DNA of 64,000 nt from JBJXGE01 sp046154185 (GTDB lineage Bacteria > Planctomycetota > UBA8108 > UBA1146 > JAJFFE01), in assembly GCA_046154185.1 (NCBI GenBank), contig JBJXGE010000004.1, positions 1 through 64,000 on the forward strand, in the 5' to 3' direction. The position numbers and the translations under genes were made by a program. The notes under the pieces were generated by a model. The model was given only the letters and a program-made list of their open reading frames with translations. It did no database searches and had not been told where the DNA came from. Shown in pieces: positions 42,582 through 51,086 of the stretch (the stretch's first letter is position 1; each line of letters starts with the position of its first letter).

Positions 42582-43457
42582 ATGATTCGAATGTTCGCGA
42601 TTTCCTCGATCGTCTGCGTGGCGCTTGGGATCGGTTGGGTCTCAGCGCAGGACACGCCCGCGCCGCCGCTCGAACTCCATTGGAGTAAGCCCGAAGGTCA
42701 GCAGCTCTTTGCGGACGGCCAACAACTTTTTGGCGCCGGCAACTACGAAGAGGCCGCGAAGAAGTTTCAGGACGCGGTCAAGTTCGCGAAAGACAGCGGC
42801 ACCAAGGGCACGGTGCGGTCCTGGCAAAAAGGAGCGGCCGGTGGTGTGCGGTTGACATTGTTACGCAAGAGTCTCGCGGGCGGCGAAGAGAAGAAAGCGC
42901 TGCTGGACCGCGCCGCCAAGGAGTTCGAGGAGATTCGCGCGACACCGATCGAAGAGAAGTTCATGGAATTTGTCCTGGAGCTCGAGCGGGAACTCTATCT
43001 CGTCATCGAGAGCTTCGAGGTCGAGAGCGGCCGTTATGGGGAGAAGAGCGGAAAAAGCTTCTGTTCGGATCCTGGCCTGGCCCGGCGCGGCAAGCGGTGC
43101 ATCAAATGGGAACCGACGGGCAACGAACCCGAGCTGAAAGTGAAAGAGCTGCCCAAGGATCTCGAGCAGTATCGCGCCTTGAGCTATTGGATGTATTTTG
43201 AGCGGGGTAGCGCGTCGTACGCGGTCGTGTTCAAGGCCCCGGGCAAGTCGAAGGGCGGGACCGGCGCAGCGGGAGACAACGTGCTTGTCTCGCAGCGCAA
43301 GCCGCACGAGGGTTGGCAGCGCATTGAGATTCCGTTTAAGGAGTTTCTCAAATTCGGCGAAGTCAAATGGAGCGAGGTCGAAGACCTCCGCATCAAATTC
43401 ACGGGTTCGCGACCGATGACAATCTATGTCGATGACATTGCTCTTGTGAAGAAGTAA
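42582..43457 (+). CDS. Secreted protein with TPR-like N-terminus and galactose-binding-like C-terminal domain
   Basis: 291 aa. Signal peptide FAISSIVCVALGIGWVSAQ. Residues ~35-60 look like one TPR (QQLFGAGNYEEAAKKFQDAV), followed by a helical part to ~140. The C-terminal ~150 residues resemble a jelly-roll carbohydrate-binding or CIA30-like domain: CIKWEPTGNEPELKV, YRALSYWMYFERGS, GWQRIEIPFKEFLKF, DLRIKFTGSRPMTIYVDDI. The WxxIxIPFxxF and IDDI-like elements are typical of CBM11/CIA30 folds. No catalytic residues are evident. It stands alone, convergent with the TIGR03790-like gene. Confidence 0.55.
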   Translation: MIRMFAISSIVCVALGIGWVSAQDTPAPPLELHWSKPEGQQLFADGQQLFGAGNYEEAAKKFQDAVKFAKDSGTKGTVRSWQKGAAGGVRLTLLRKSLAGGEEKKALLDRAAKEFEEIRATPIEEKFMEFVLELERELYLVIESFEVESGRYGEKSGKSFCSDPGLARRGKRCIKWEPTGNEPELKVKELPKDLEQYRALSYWMYFERGSASYAVVFKAPGKSKGGTGAAGDNVLVSQRKPHEGWQRIEIPFKEFLKFGEVKWSEVEDLRIKFTGSRPMTIYVDDIALVKK

Positions 43458-43478
43458 GGCTCCGCCGGTTCCCGAGGT

Positions 43479-45707
43479 TCACAAGCACGCGGCACTCGGA
43501 AACGGCGGCGGGGGGGGCGGGCCGGCGCCGAACAGGAATCCCAGCAAGTAAATGGGATCCCCGATATTGGTGAGGCCGTCGCCGTTCATGTCGGCTCCGG
43601 CCGGACTCCCGAGAGTCGTGCCGCCGAACAAATAACTCAGCATTCCGATCGCGTCCGCGACATCGACGACGTCGTCGTCATTGACGTCGGCGCGCAGGAA
43701 CGGCCGCACGACATACCGCAGCGTGACCGTGGCCGGCGCGGAGGTCTGCATCCCATCGCTTGCCTGGAAGACGAGCGAGTCATCGCCACAGAGTCCGGTG
43801 GCCGTCGGGCTGACAAGGAGCACCGGCGGCGCGCCACTGACGGTGCAAGAAGTCGGTGCCGCGAGAATCGAGTACGTGAGCGCCGAGCCATCGGCATCCG
43901 TGGCCGGTAACTCGATGAGAAGCGGCCCGTCCGTCGCGAAGTTGCAGTGATAACTGTACGCGATGGGCGCCGAGCTGCCGGCGGTTCCGGCCGGCGGGTT
44001 GGCAAAAGCGATCGCCAGGTCGAGCGGTGCGCTGATCGCCGCTGGCCCCGTCGAGTATTCCGCCGCCACTCGCAACGTCACCGGACCGGCGCCGAATTCT
44101 TGACCGCGGATCGTCCAGCTCGTGCTCGCCACTGCGGACGCCGCCGCGATGAGTCGGCCGTTTGCGTAGAGGCGTAACTCCATCGGTGCGCCCGACGCGA
44201 CCGCCGCTATTTGAAAGCTGGTCGAGAGATCGCCCGCCGCCAAATCGCTCGTTACGCTGACCGCGTCGCCGTGGTTGGTCGACACGAGCTGTCCCAGCCA
44301 TCGTCCTTCGCTGCGGACCGCGCTACCGTCGTGCGCGGTGACGACGATTTCGTGCACGCCATCGCCGAGCTGCGCGGTGTCGACATCAAACGTCACTGGG
44401 CCGCCCCCCGTCTGGGACGCGACCGGAACGCCGTCGACATAGAGTCGGAAACCGGCGATCGCCGCCGTCGGGTGCGTTGTCGATGCAAGCGCCGTGAGCT
44501 GGATCACCCCACTCACCGGCATCGAGGGCGCGTCTGGCACCGTCACCATCGGCAGGTGCGCGAACGGTCGCGTGAGCGGATCGCCGTACAGGAGCCCCTG
44601 AAAAGGCACGTACTGCAGACTTCGCAACACCGCCTCGCCGAGCGCCGCGCCTTGAAAGTAATAATGGTGCACGCGCGGATGCGGAAACTTGCCTGCGTAA
44701 TTGCACGGTTCCTCGACTGCGCCGTGCGAGCCACTCGCCCCCTTGGCGATCCAGCGCGACAACTTCGTTTGCGACGCCGTATCGAACGTCGCCGCGTAAC
44801 TGGTCAAGTGATCGCAAAACGCGCCCTCGATGAGTGTCATGTCCGTGCCGGCGATGTCGGGATCCGCCCAACCCGTCATCACACCAAGCGCTTGCGTCGC
44901 GCCGACCGGCAGTACGGCGTCGATGAGAATCCCGCTGCCGGCGAGCGTGCTGAGCGCAGTGATCACGGCCGCAAAAAACGGATCGCGCGGCGGACTGCGG
45001 AAGGGATCCGGCGTGCGCATGAAATAAAACGTGCCCGCGGGTCGCGCGCCGTCGGCGGCGACGCTGCGGTCGATCATGTCGACGAGTTCCGCGACGCTGT
45101 TTCCACGTTCTCCGAGGTAGCCGAGTTGCATTCCGATGTAATAGCGCGGCGCGCTCGGATTCCCCGTCACGCTGCCGCCGGCCCAGCGGCTATCGCTATC
45201 GAACGCGAGCGCCTGAGTTCCGGCGCTGTAGTACTGATTGACGTAACTCGACGGTAGGCCGCCCGCGAGCACTTGCGGCGCGATGTGCGCCAGGGTGTAG
45301 GCGGAGGACAAGGCGAAGCGAGTTACCGGAGCGCAGCCATCGGTGACGAGCCCGGGTGCCGGTACGAAAAACTGTGCGCACGGTGCGACGATGATGTAGT
45401 CGATTTGCCCGGTGAGACCGCGTTGCGCGATGACCGCGGCGATCGCGGCATTTTGATACGCGACGTGGGTGGCGAAGTTCGCGCCGGCCGGCGACATGTA
45501 AACGACATGGCTCTCCGGGATCGCGCGTGCGTGTCGATAGTAGTGTCCGAGGTAAATCGCCGCGGGATCGTCCGGTGGAATGATGAGAATTGCATGCTCG
45601 GCGCCACCACCGGCGTGCACGTTCGTCGCGCGGCAGCAGAGCGAAAGCAGCAGCAATCCGAGCGCGGACGCTAAGCGTGGTTTGCGCCGCGAACGAGTCG
45701 TCGTCAT
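43479..45707 (-). CDS. TIGR03790-like secreted protein with C-terminal dockerin
   Basis: 742 aa from ATG 45707. Signal peptide LASALGLLLLSLCCRATNVHA. The N-terminal ~400 residues resemble TIGR03790, a family of unknown function common in planctomycetes and Acidobacteria: AILIIPPDDPAAIYLGHYY, RAIPESHVVYM, IDYIIVAPCAQFF, YLGERGNSVAELVDMID, GDPLTRPFAHLP. Two or three Ig-like modules follow (ATDADGSALTYSILAAPT; a cadherin-like DSLVFQASDGMQTS). The end is a dockerin (DVNDDDVVDVADAIGMLSYLF; DMNGDGLTNIGDPIYLLGFLF). Poly-Pro precedes the C-terminus. Surface or secreted; function unknown. Confidence 0.7.
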   Translation of the reverse strand: MTTTRSRRKPRLASALGLLLLSLCCRATNVHAGGGAEHAILIIPPDDPAAIYLGHYYRHARAIPESHVVYMSPAGANFATHVAYQNAAIAAVIAQRGLTGQIDYIIVAPCAQFFVPAPGLVTDGCAPVTRFALSSAYTLAHIAPQVLAGGLPSSYVNQYYSAGTQALAFDSDSRWAGGSVTGNPSAPRYYIGMQLGYLGERGNSVAELVDMIDRSVAADGARPAGTFYFMRTPDPFRSPPRDPFFAAVITALSTLAGSGILIDAVLPVGATQALGVMTGWADPDIAGTDMTLIEGAFCDHLTSYAATFDTASQTKLSRWIAKGASGSHGAVEEPCNYAGKFPHPRVHHYYFQGAALGEAVLRSLQYVPFQGLLYGDPLTRPFAHLPMVTVPDAPSMPVSGVIQLTALASTTHPTAAIAGFRLYVDGVPVASQTGGGPVTFDVDTAQLGDGVHEIVVTAHDGSAVRSEGRWLGQLVSTNHGDAVSVTSDLAAGDLSTSFQIAAVASGAPMELRLYANGRLIAAASAVASTSWTIRGQEFGAGPVTLRVAAEYSTGPAAISAPLDLAIAFANPPAGTAGSSAPIAYSYHCNFATDGPLLIELPATDADGSALTYSILAAPTSCTVSGAPPVLLVSPTATGLCGDDSLVFQASDGMQTSAPATVTLRYVVRPFLRADVNDDDVVDVADAIGMLSYLFGGTTLGSPAGADMNGDGLTNIGDPIYLLGFLFGAGPPPPPPFPSAACL

Positions 45708-45800
45708 GATCGGACTTTCATCGAATGTGCCCATTTGGTGAAGGTCCGAATGGTATCTCGTGTGCGCGCAGCCGGCAACGCGACGCGTTCTCAAGCGCCA

Positions 45801-45840
45801 AGAAACAAAGCGAGAGAGTGCCGGAAGGTACTCTCTCGCT
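45801..45840 (-). terminator. Intrinsic terminator for the EF-hand gene
   Basis: AGCGAGAGAGTGCC (45809-45822) pairs with GGTACTCTCTCGCT (45827-45840) across a GGAA loop, a 14-bp stem with one G-U pair. AAACAAA on the left gives UUUGUUU after the stem on the minus strand. It begins ~25 bp past the stop of the minus-strand EF-hand gene at 45864. Confidence 0.75.
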
Positions 45841-45863
45841 CGCGAATTCGATCGGATCAGTGG

Positions 45864-46694
45864 CTAAATGACGGAAGACCCCGGTCGCGACGGCGCTGGC
45901 GACGACGGCGTCGATTGTTCGGGTGACTCACCGCGCGGGCGTCGGCGGTCGGCGCCGGGTTCGGCGTGTTTCCGATGACTGCGCTCCTTGCGCTCGGGTC
46001 GGTCGGATCGATCAATCGCACCGTCGCCATTTCGATCGAGTCGGTCGAAGTGCGTCGGTTGCCCGGGAAACTCGCTGCGCTCAATGCGGCGGTCGCCATT
46101 TGTGTCCAGCGCGCGGAGCCGCGCCCGGATTCGTTCTCGAGCGCCCTCGCGATCCACCTTTGGGCGATCGAGTCGGTTGTCGTCGGCGGCACCGCGTTGA
46201 TCGCGGCGTTTTTTCATCGCCTGCGCAAATTCGGCGCGATCGATGAATCCGTCGCCGTTTGCATCGAGTCTCGCGAAGCGCTCGTCGTGCCCGGGAAACT
46301 CGCTGCGGCTGAGTCGGCCGTCACGGTTCTCGTCGGCTTGGCGAATTCGTGTCCGTACGCGCTCCCGGACTTGTTTGCGATGTTCGGCGCGATCCGTCGA
46401 ATCGAGTTGTCCATCGCTGTTTCGATCGGGCCGCTCAAGTCGTTTCGGTCGCCCGGGAAACTCGCGGCGATCGATTGCGCGATCGCCGTTCGCGTCGGCG
46501 TGTTGCATGTGCTCGCGGATCTTCTGCCGCCGCGGAGCTTCAACGCCGTCGCGGTTTTGCTGAAAGCCATTCGCAGGCGCTTCCGATTGCGCGAAGCTCG
46601 CGCTCGCGAACGCCAGGAATATCACGAGTGAAATCGACTTCGAAGTCAGCGCGACCATACGCACCGCTCGCCGAGAGTGTCGTTTTGTCAGCAA
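45864..46694 (-). CDS. Secreted EF-hand repeat protein
   Basis: 276 aa from TTG 46694, chosen because GGAAGGAG lies 6 bp upstream; ATG 46658 is the alternative. Signal peptide SISLVIFLAFASASFAQS. Six Ca-binding loops with the D-x-N/D-x-D-G pattern are visible: DANGDRAIDRREF, DRNSDGQLDSTD, DENRDGRLSRSEF, DANGDGFIDRAEF, DTNGDRRIERSEF, DRNGDGAIDRSDR. They are separated by Arg-rich helices (HRKQVRERVRTRIRQ). The SEFPG/REFPG element after loops is repeated. The C-terminus is a Ser/Pro/Arg-rich tail. It likely binds Ca in the periplasm or outside. Partners are unknown. Confidence 0.8.
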   Translation of the reverse strand: MLTKRHSRRAVRMVALTSKSISLVIFLAFASASFAQSEAPANGFQQNRDGVEAPRRQKIREHMQHADANGDRAIDRREFPGRPKRLERPDRNSDGQLDSTDRAEHRKQVRERVRTRIRQADENRDGRLSRSEFPGHDERFARLDANGDGFIDRAEFAQAMKKRRDQRGAADDNRLDRPKVDREGARERIRARLRALDTNGDRRIERSEFPGQPTHFDRLDRNGDGAIDRSDRPERKERSHRKHAEPGADRRRPRGESPEQSTPSSPAPSRPGSSVI

Positions 46695-46737
46695 GACGTG
46701 CTCCTTCCAAGAACGCGGGTAGCTACAAGACTGATGC

Positions 46738-47853
46738 TCAAACCCCGCGATCCCGTCTGGGTTCCGCCCCAAGTTGAAGTTGGTCCTCGACCGCGCGAGC
46801 AACGTCGTCGACTTCTATGGTTTGCATACAGATGGCGTGTTCGCACTTGCGAAGGAGACACGGCGAGCACGGCGCGTCGCTGCGCAGCACGCGCGCTCGA
46901 CGACTCACCGGACCGTAAATCGTCGGATCTTTCGGACCATAGAGTGCGATCAACGGGACATCGAGCGCGGCGGCGAGATGCACGGGACCGGTGTCCGCGC
47001 CGACGACAACGCTTGCGAGGCTGATCAGTGCGGCCATGTCGCGCAACGTCGGCGTCGCCGGTGCCAGCTCGGCCGCGCCGTGCGAACGCTGGCAGATTTG
47101 CTCGGCTGCGGCGCGCTCGCTCGTCGCCCAACTCACGAGGACACGGCTATTCGCTTGTTTGAGTCGCGCCGCCAATGCCGCGAAGTCCTCGGCCGGCCAT
47201 TCCTTGAAACGCCCGAAGTTACTGACGAACGGATGCAGCAAGATCAAGGGTCGCGCCGAATCCAGCGGTCCGAGTTCAGAAGTAAGTCGCTTCAACTCGG
47301 CGCTGAGGTCGGGGAGCCGGGGCGAAGGCGTCGCCGAATGGGGGGTGCCGGCGAGCCAGTCGACGAGCGCGAGCGACTTCTCGACTCGGTGCACTCGGCC
47401 GGCGGCCCGCGCCGGCCGCCGAAAACGGAAGAGCCACGCGTATTCTTTGACTTCACTTGGATGGAAACCGGCGCGGTAGCGGCCGCGGGCGAGTCGTGCT
47501 ATCAGTTGTGAGCGCAAATTTCCCTGCAGATCGACCACCAAATCGTAACGAACTCGGCGCAGACTCGTGACAAATCGCCGCCATTGCCCGAACATGCTCA
47601 GCCAGCGGGTGGGGTGACGAAATTGCGCGCGCAGTTCCTTGCGCGGGAAATGATGCACGGCGTAGAGGTCCGGATGACCGTCGAGGATGCGGGCCCCAAG
47701 CGTTTCGCACACCCAATCGATGCGCGCCTCGGGCCACCGTGCCCGCATTTCGGCGAGCGCCGGCAGACAGTGCAGAACGTCGCCGAGCGCACTCAAGCGC
47801 ACAATCAAAATAGATCGCGGTGCGTCCGCGGGAGGAGTCGAGCGATGGCTCAC
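46738..47853 (-). CDS. Glycosyltransferase family 9 (ADP-heptose:LPS heptosyltransferase type)
   Basis: 371 aa from GTG 47853; no strong ribosome site is seen, so an internal start near ILIVRLSALGDV is possible. N-terminal SILIVRLSALGDVLHCLPAL binds the acceptor or glycosidic part. RYDLVVDLQGNLRSQLIARL, GRFKEWPAEDFAALAARL, and VVVGADTGPVHLAAALDVPL with IALYGPKDPTIYGP form the nucleotide-sugar site. A C-terminal Cys cluster (CSPCLLRKCEHAICM) is common in GT9. It should transfer heptose to the LPS core. Its start overlaps the divergent M16-like gene by ~9 bp, which is odd for promoter layout. Confidence 0.85.
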   Translation of the reverse strand: MSHRSTPPADAPRSILIVRLSALGDVLHCLPALAEMRARWPEARIDWVCETLGARILDGHPDLYAVHHFPRKELRAQFRHPTRWLSMFGQWRRFVTSLRRVRYDLVVDLQGNLRSQLIARLARGRYRAGFHPSEVKEYAWLFRFRRPARAAGRVHRVEKSLALVDWLAGTPHSATPSPRLPDLSAELKRLTSELGPLDSARPLILLHPFVSNFGRFKEWPAEDFAALAARLKQANSRVLVSWATSERAAAEQICQRSHGAAELAPATPTLRDMAALISLASVVVGADTGPVHLAAALDVPLIALYGPKDPTIYGPVSRRARVLRSDAPCSPCLLRKCEHAICMQTIEVDDVARAVEDQLQLGAEPRRDRGV

Positions 47854-49902
47854 GAGTTCAGAATGCGCCACGACCACGAGCAATGGAAGTCCAAGTCGAG
47901 ATGGCGGTCGGTAGCCGTGGGCGCCGTCGCGTTCGGCGCCGGTTGTTTGTTGCTCGGTTTGCGAGCGACAAACTCGGTCGAAGCGGCGCCGTCGCGACTC
48001 AAGTCGCAGCAACTCGCGAACGGTGCGGAGCTCCACGTGTTTCCGCAACCGGGCACCGGCGAAATGCGGTTGAGCGCGGTCGTCCGCGCTGGCGCCGGTT
48101 TTGATGGAACGACGCCCGGAATCGCCGAGCTCGTGGCGCGCATGATTCGTGACCAATCGCGAGCGGAAGCGGCCGGCATCCGCAGCAGCGTGGACTTTTC
48201 GAATCGCGGGGAGCAGCTCGTGCTCAGCTTGCGCGGACCACGCACCGCGCTTTCGATTGCGGCGCCGATGTTTCTGAAAATGTTGCGGTCGCCGGTTTTC
48301 GACGAGGGTGCGATGCGTCATCAGGTCGGCATCATCGCGGCGGAGGAAAAAGCCGCGGGCGCGGACCTTGATCGAGTCGTGGCGCAATACTTCTACCGCG
48401 CGCTCGGTGCAGTTCGCCAAACGCAGCGACCCGCACTCGACGCCATGACCATCGCGGATGTGCGCGCGTTTCACCAAGCGCACTATCGGCCGGACGCGAC
48501 GATTTTCCTCGTCAGCGGCGAGGTCACGGACACGGATTTCTCGGCGTTGCCGACTGTTTTCGCCGGCTGGCAACGAGCGGAGGGAACGGCGGAGCGAATG
48601 GCGTCGGCGCCTGAGATGGAAACCCTGCTGCCTGGGCGCACCATCGGTCTCGTTGTAACGGACGGCAAGCAGGATGTGTTGTTTCGCGTCGGAGTGCGGC
48701 AGCAGTTCGCCGCTGACTTCAGCGACTTTTCAGCGGTAAAACGGCTGACTCCGACCATCGACAAGCTCACCACGGTTCCGATCTCATCGTTCTTACAACC
48801 GGCCTTCGGTGGCTGCGGTCTGTTATTCACTTCCGGTTCGTGCTCCGCGGCCGACTTGACGAAAACGCTCGACAAAGTCTTCGCCTCGTACGAGCGGCTC
48901 CGCTCGAGTCCACTCACGGCCGGCGAGCAGGTACGAGTCTCGGATTTGCAGGAAGAGTTCGCGGTCGCCGATTACGCCAACTCTCGCACACCCGGGACAC
49001 CGCTCGCAGGTTCGATTGCGAACGATGATCGTTTCAGTAACACCGCGTCCGTGAGCCCAGAAGCGTTGCAGGCGGCGGCAACCCGCTGGCTCGCGGTCGA
49101 TCAGCTCAAGCTCGTCGTCGCCGGGCCGGCAAGCCTCGCGACCGCGCTCGAGAAGTACGGCGTCAAAGTCGAACGACTCGGTGAGTTCGTCGGTGCGCCA
49201 ACCGTTACGTCGACGCCAAACATCAAGGATGGCCGCGAACTGCTCGACAAAGTGCTCGTCGCCGCCGGCGGCCGCGAGCGTTTCGCGCAATTGAAGTCGC
49301 TGGGCTGGGAGTCCGATGAGGTGATTCGCGTGCAGACCGGTGAACTCAAACGTTTCGTGCGCGCGGTCGTGAAATTTCCAGACCACATGCGGCTCGACAT
49401 GTTGAATGAAGGCGCGACGGAGGAAAACGTCGTGTGCTTCGCCGGTCGCAGCGGTTGGCAGCGGACGAAAGCAGGTATTGTCGACATGCGCAGCGACGAA
49501 GTGACGCAGTTTCGGCGCTCACTTCTCACTTCGACGACAGGCTTCCTAGCGGCAGCTGACGCCATTGCGGACAAAGCGGAAGAATTGCCGCCGGAGACGC
49601 TCGACCAGAAACCCGTGCGAGTTTTGCGCCTCACGCGCGACAAGGCATCGTCCGCCGAGTTCATGATCGATCCGGAGAACTTCATGATCGTGAACAAGCG
49701 CCAAGTCATGGTCACGCCCGCGGGCGCGGTGTTGCAAGAAGAGCGGACCAGCGACTTTCGTGAAGTCGACGGCGTCTTGTTGCCATTTCAACGCGTGTTG
49801 CTGCAGGACGGCGCCGAGCGGCGTCGGATCGTGACAAAGTCCTACACGCTCAATCCCACCGTGCCGCCGGACTTCTATGTGCGACCGGGGGAGCAGCCGT
49901 GA
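47845..49902 (+). CDS. M16 peptidase-like protein without the zinc motif, with LolA-like C-terminal domain
   Basis: 685 aa from ATG 47845 with GGAGGAG 7 bp upstream. An N-terminal membrane helix or signal (AVGAVAFGAGCLLLGLRA) precedes M16-like domains at ~50-430: ANGAELHVFPQPGTGEMRL, VVRAGAGFDGTTPGIAELVARM, FHQAHYRPDATIFLVSGEV. Active M16 enzymes have HxxEH where this has ELVAR, so the zinc site is lost. The C-terminal ~250 residues (LVAAGGRERFAQLKSLGW; FPDHMRLDML; FREVDGVLLPFQRVL) resemble LolA/DUF-type outer-membrane lipoprotein-sorting domains often fused to insulinase-like proteins. Probably a non-catalytic binding partner. The stop overlaps the next gene (GTGA). Confidence 0.7.
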   Translation: MAHEFRMRHDHEQWKSKSRWRSVAVGAVAFGAGCLLLGLRATNSVEAAPSRLKSQQLANGAELHVFPQPGTGEMRLSAVVRAGAGFDGTTPGIAELVARMIRDQSRAEAAGIRSSVDFSNRGEQLVLSLRGPRTALSIAAPMFLKMLRSPVFDEGAMRHQVGIIAAEEKAAGADLDRVVAQYFYRALGAVRQTQRPALDAMTIADVRAFHQAHYRPDATIFLVSGEVTDTDFSALPTVFAGWQRAEGTAERMASAPEMETLLPGRTIGLVVTDGKQDVLFRVGVRQQFAADFSDFSAVKRLTPTIDKLTTVPISSFLQPAFGGCGLLFTSGSCSAADLTKTLDKVFASYERLRSSPLTAGEQVRVSDLQEEFAVADYANSRTPGTPLAGSIANDDRFSNTASVSPEALQAAATRWLAVDQLKLVVAGPASLATALEKYGVKVERLGEFVGAPTVTSTPNIKDGRELLDKVLVAAGGRERFAQLKSLGWESDEVIRVQTGELKRFVRAVVKFPDHMRLDMLNEGATEENVVCFAGRSGWQRTKAGIVDMRSDEVTQFRRSLLTSTTGFLAAADAIADKAEELPPETLDQKPVRVLRLTRDKASSAEFMIDPENFMIVNKRQVMVTPAGAVLQEERTSDFREVDGVLLPFQRVLLQDGAERRRIVTKSYTLNPTVPPDFYVRPGEQP

Positions 49903-51068
49903 CTCTCCTGCTTGGCGTCGAGTTTCGTGCGAGTTGCCTTCATTTGACTCTGATCGATCGTCGCGGTGAGTGGTTGGGGGATTGGTCGGAGCCGCTCGCG
50001 GTGCCCGTCGACGAATGGTGGGGCTGTCATCCCGAGGAGTACTTTCGAACGCTGATCGCCGCGCTCGATCAACGGGTGCGCGTCGGAGACCTGCGGCCGG
50101 GACGAGTCGCCGCGATTGGTCTCGTTGCTGATCCTGGCGTGGTCGTGCTCGATCGTGAACTCGCGCCGATTCACCCTCGAGAATTGCCGTGGCTCGACTA
50201 TTCCGCGGCGAAGTTAGCGCCGAACGGGGCTAGCCCGACCTCAAAGCGCATCGATCTCGCGGCCGCGCTGCGGGAGTTGCCGGCGCGCGAACCGCGACTT
50301 CGTCCTCGTATAGGAGTCGTGTTCAGCGTTCTTGACTACGTGCGGTATCGATTGTGTGGCGCGCTGTCGACACACGTGAGTTTCGCCTGGGCGAGCGGTC
50401 TCGTCGAGCCGCCCGTAGCAACCCGCTGGAATACGGATCGGCTCATCGATCTCGGCTATCGCACCGAGTGCTTTCCGCCGGTTTTTGATGCGACGATAAA
50501 CGTTGGCAATGTGAGTCGCGATCTCGTTGAGCGCTTTGGTTTCTCGGCGGGAACCAAAGTGAACGCGGGCAGTGAGTCGTTGAGCGCGCGATTGTTGGTA
50601 GTCGGCGAGCCAGCGCCGGGCCTGCGAGTTGCGATGACGCGGGACGCGAGTTTCGACGCGCCGTTCGAAACGTTTCGCGTCGCAAAGGCTCCGGAGGTTT
50701 GGTCGCCCACGGATGTGCCGGTAGTTCCGCCGGATTTTTGGTATGAGCGGACCGTCGATGGAGCGCTGCCGAGTCGGAACGGCGCTCAATTGGACTTGCC
50801 CGCCGGCGCAAAATGGCTGCTCGATGCCGCGGAGCCGCAGCGCGCGGAATCCGGGCCGACCGAGGTCACGGGCGACGTGCGAATCGCCGCCGATGCGGGG
50901 CGACCGACGAGCGGCGCCGCGATCCAAGCGGGAATCGGTCTCGGCTGGTGGCGAGATTTGCGCACGCTTTGGCGCAAGAAGCGCGCGCCGCGATCGTACG
51001 ACGATTGGCGCGCGTCGCTGATTTCGACGGTGGCGAATGATTTGGCGCGCGACGAGCAAGCCGAGTGA
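49899..51068 (+). CDS. Degenerate FGGY-type carbohydrate kinase-like protein
   Basis: 389 aa from GTG 49899, overlapping the M16-like stop. The N-terminal half follows the FGGY/xylulokinase domain I pattern: LLGVEFRASCLHLTLID at the start, SVLDYVRYRLCGALSTHVSFA, TRWNTDRLIDLGYRTE, CFPPVFDATINVGNVSRD, FGFSAGTKVNAG. Usual catalytic elements are altered: DxGTSS reads EFRASC, and GAGD reads NAGSES. The second ATPase domain is missing, since family members are ~500 aa. Kinase activity is unlikely. It might still bind a sugar. It is the second of three co-directional degenerate-enzyme genes. Confidence 0.55.
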   Translation: MTLLLGVEFRASCLHLTLIDRRGEWLGDWSEPLAVPVDEWWGCHPEEYFRTLIAALDQRVRVGDLRPGRVAAIGLVADPGVVVLDRELAPIHPRELPWLDYSAAKLAPNGASPTSKRIDLAAALRELPAREPRLRPRIGVVFSVLDYVRYRLCGALSTHVSFAWASGLVEPPVATRWNTDRLIDLGYRTECFPPVFDATINVGNVSRDLVERFGFSAGTKVNAGSESLSARLLVVGEPAPGLRVAMTRDASFDAPFETFRVAKAPEVWSPTDVPVVPPDFWYERTVDGALPSRNGAQLDLPAGAKWLLDAAEPQRAESGPTEVTGDVRIAADAGRPTSGAAIQAGIGLGWWRDLRTLWRKKRAPRSYDDWRASLISTVANDLARDEQAE

Positions 51069-51086
51069 CGCGCTCATTTCCTTCCC

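Noticed and set aside
47854..48573. N-terminal extension of the GT9 frame
   Set aside because: Antisense to the M16-like gene and without domain similarity.
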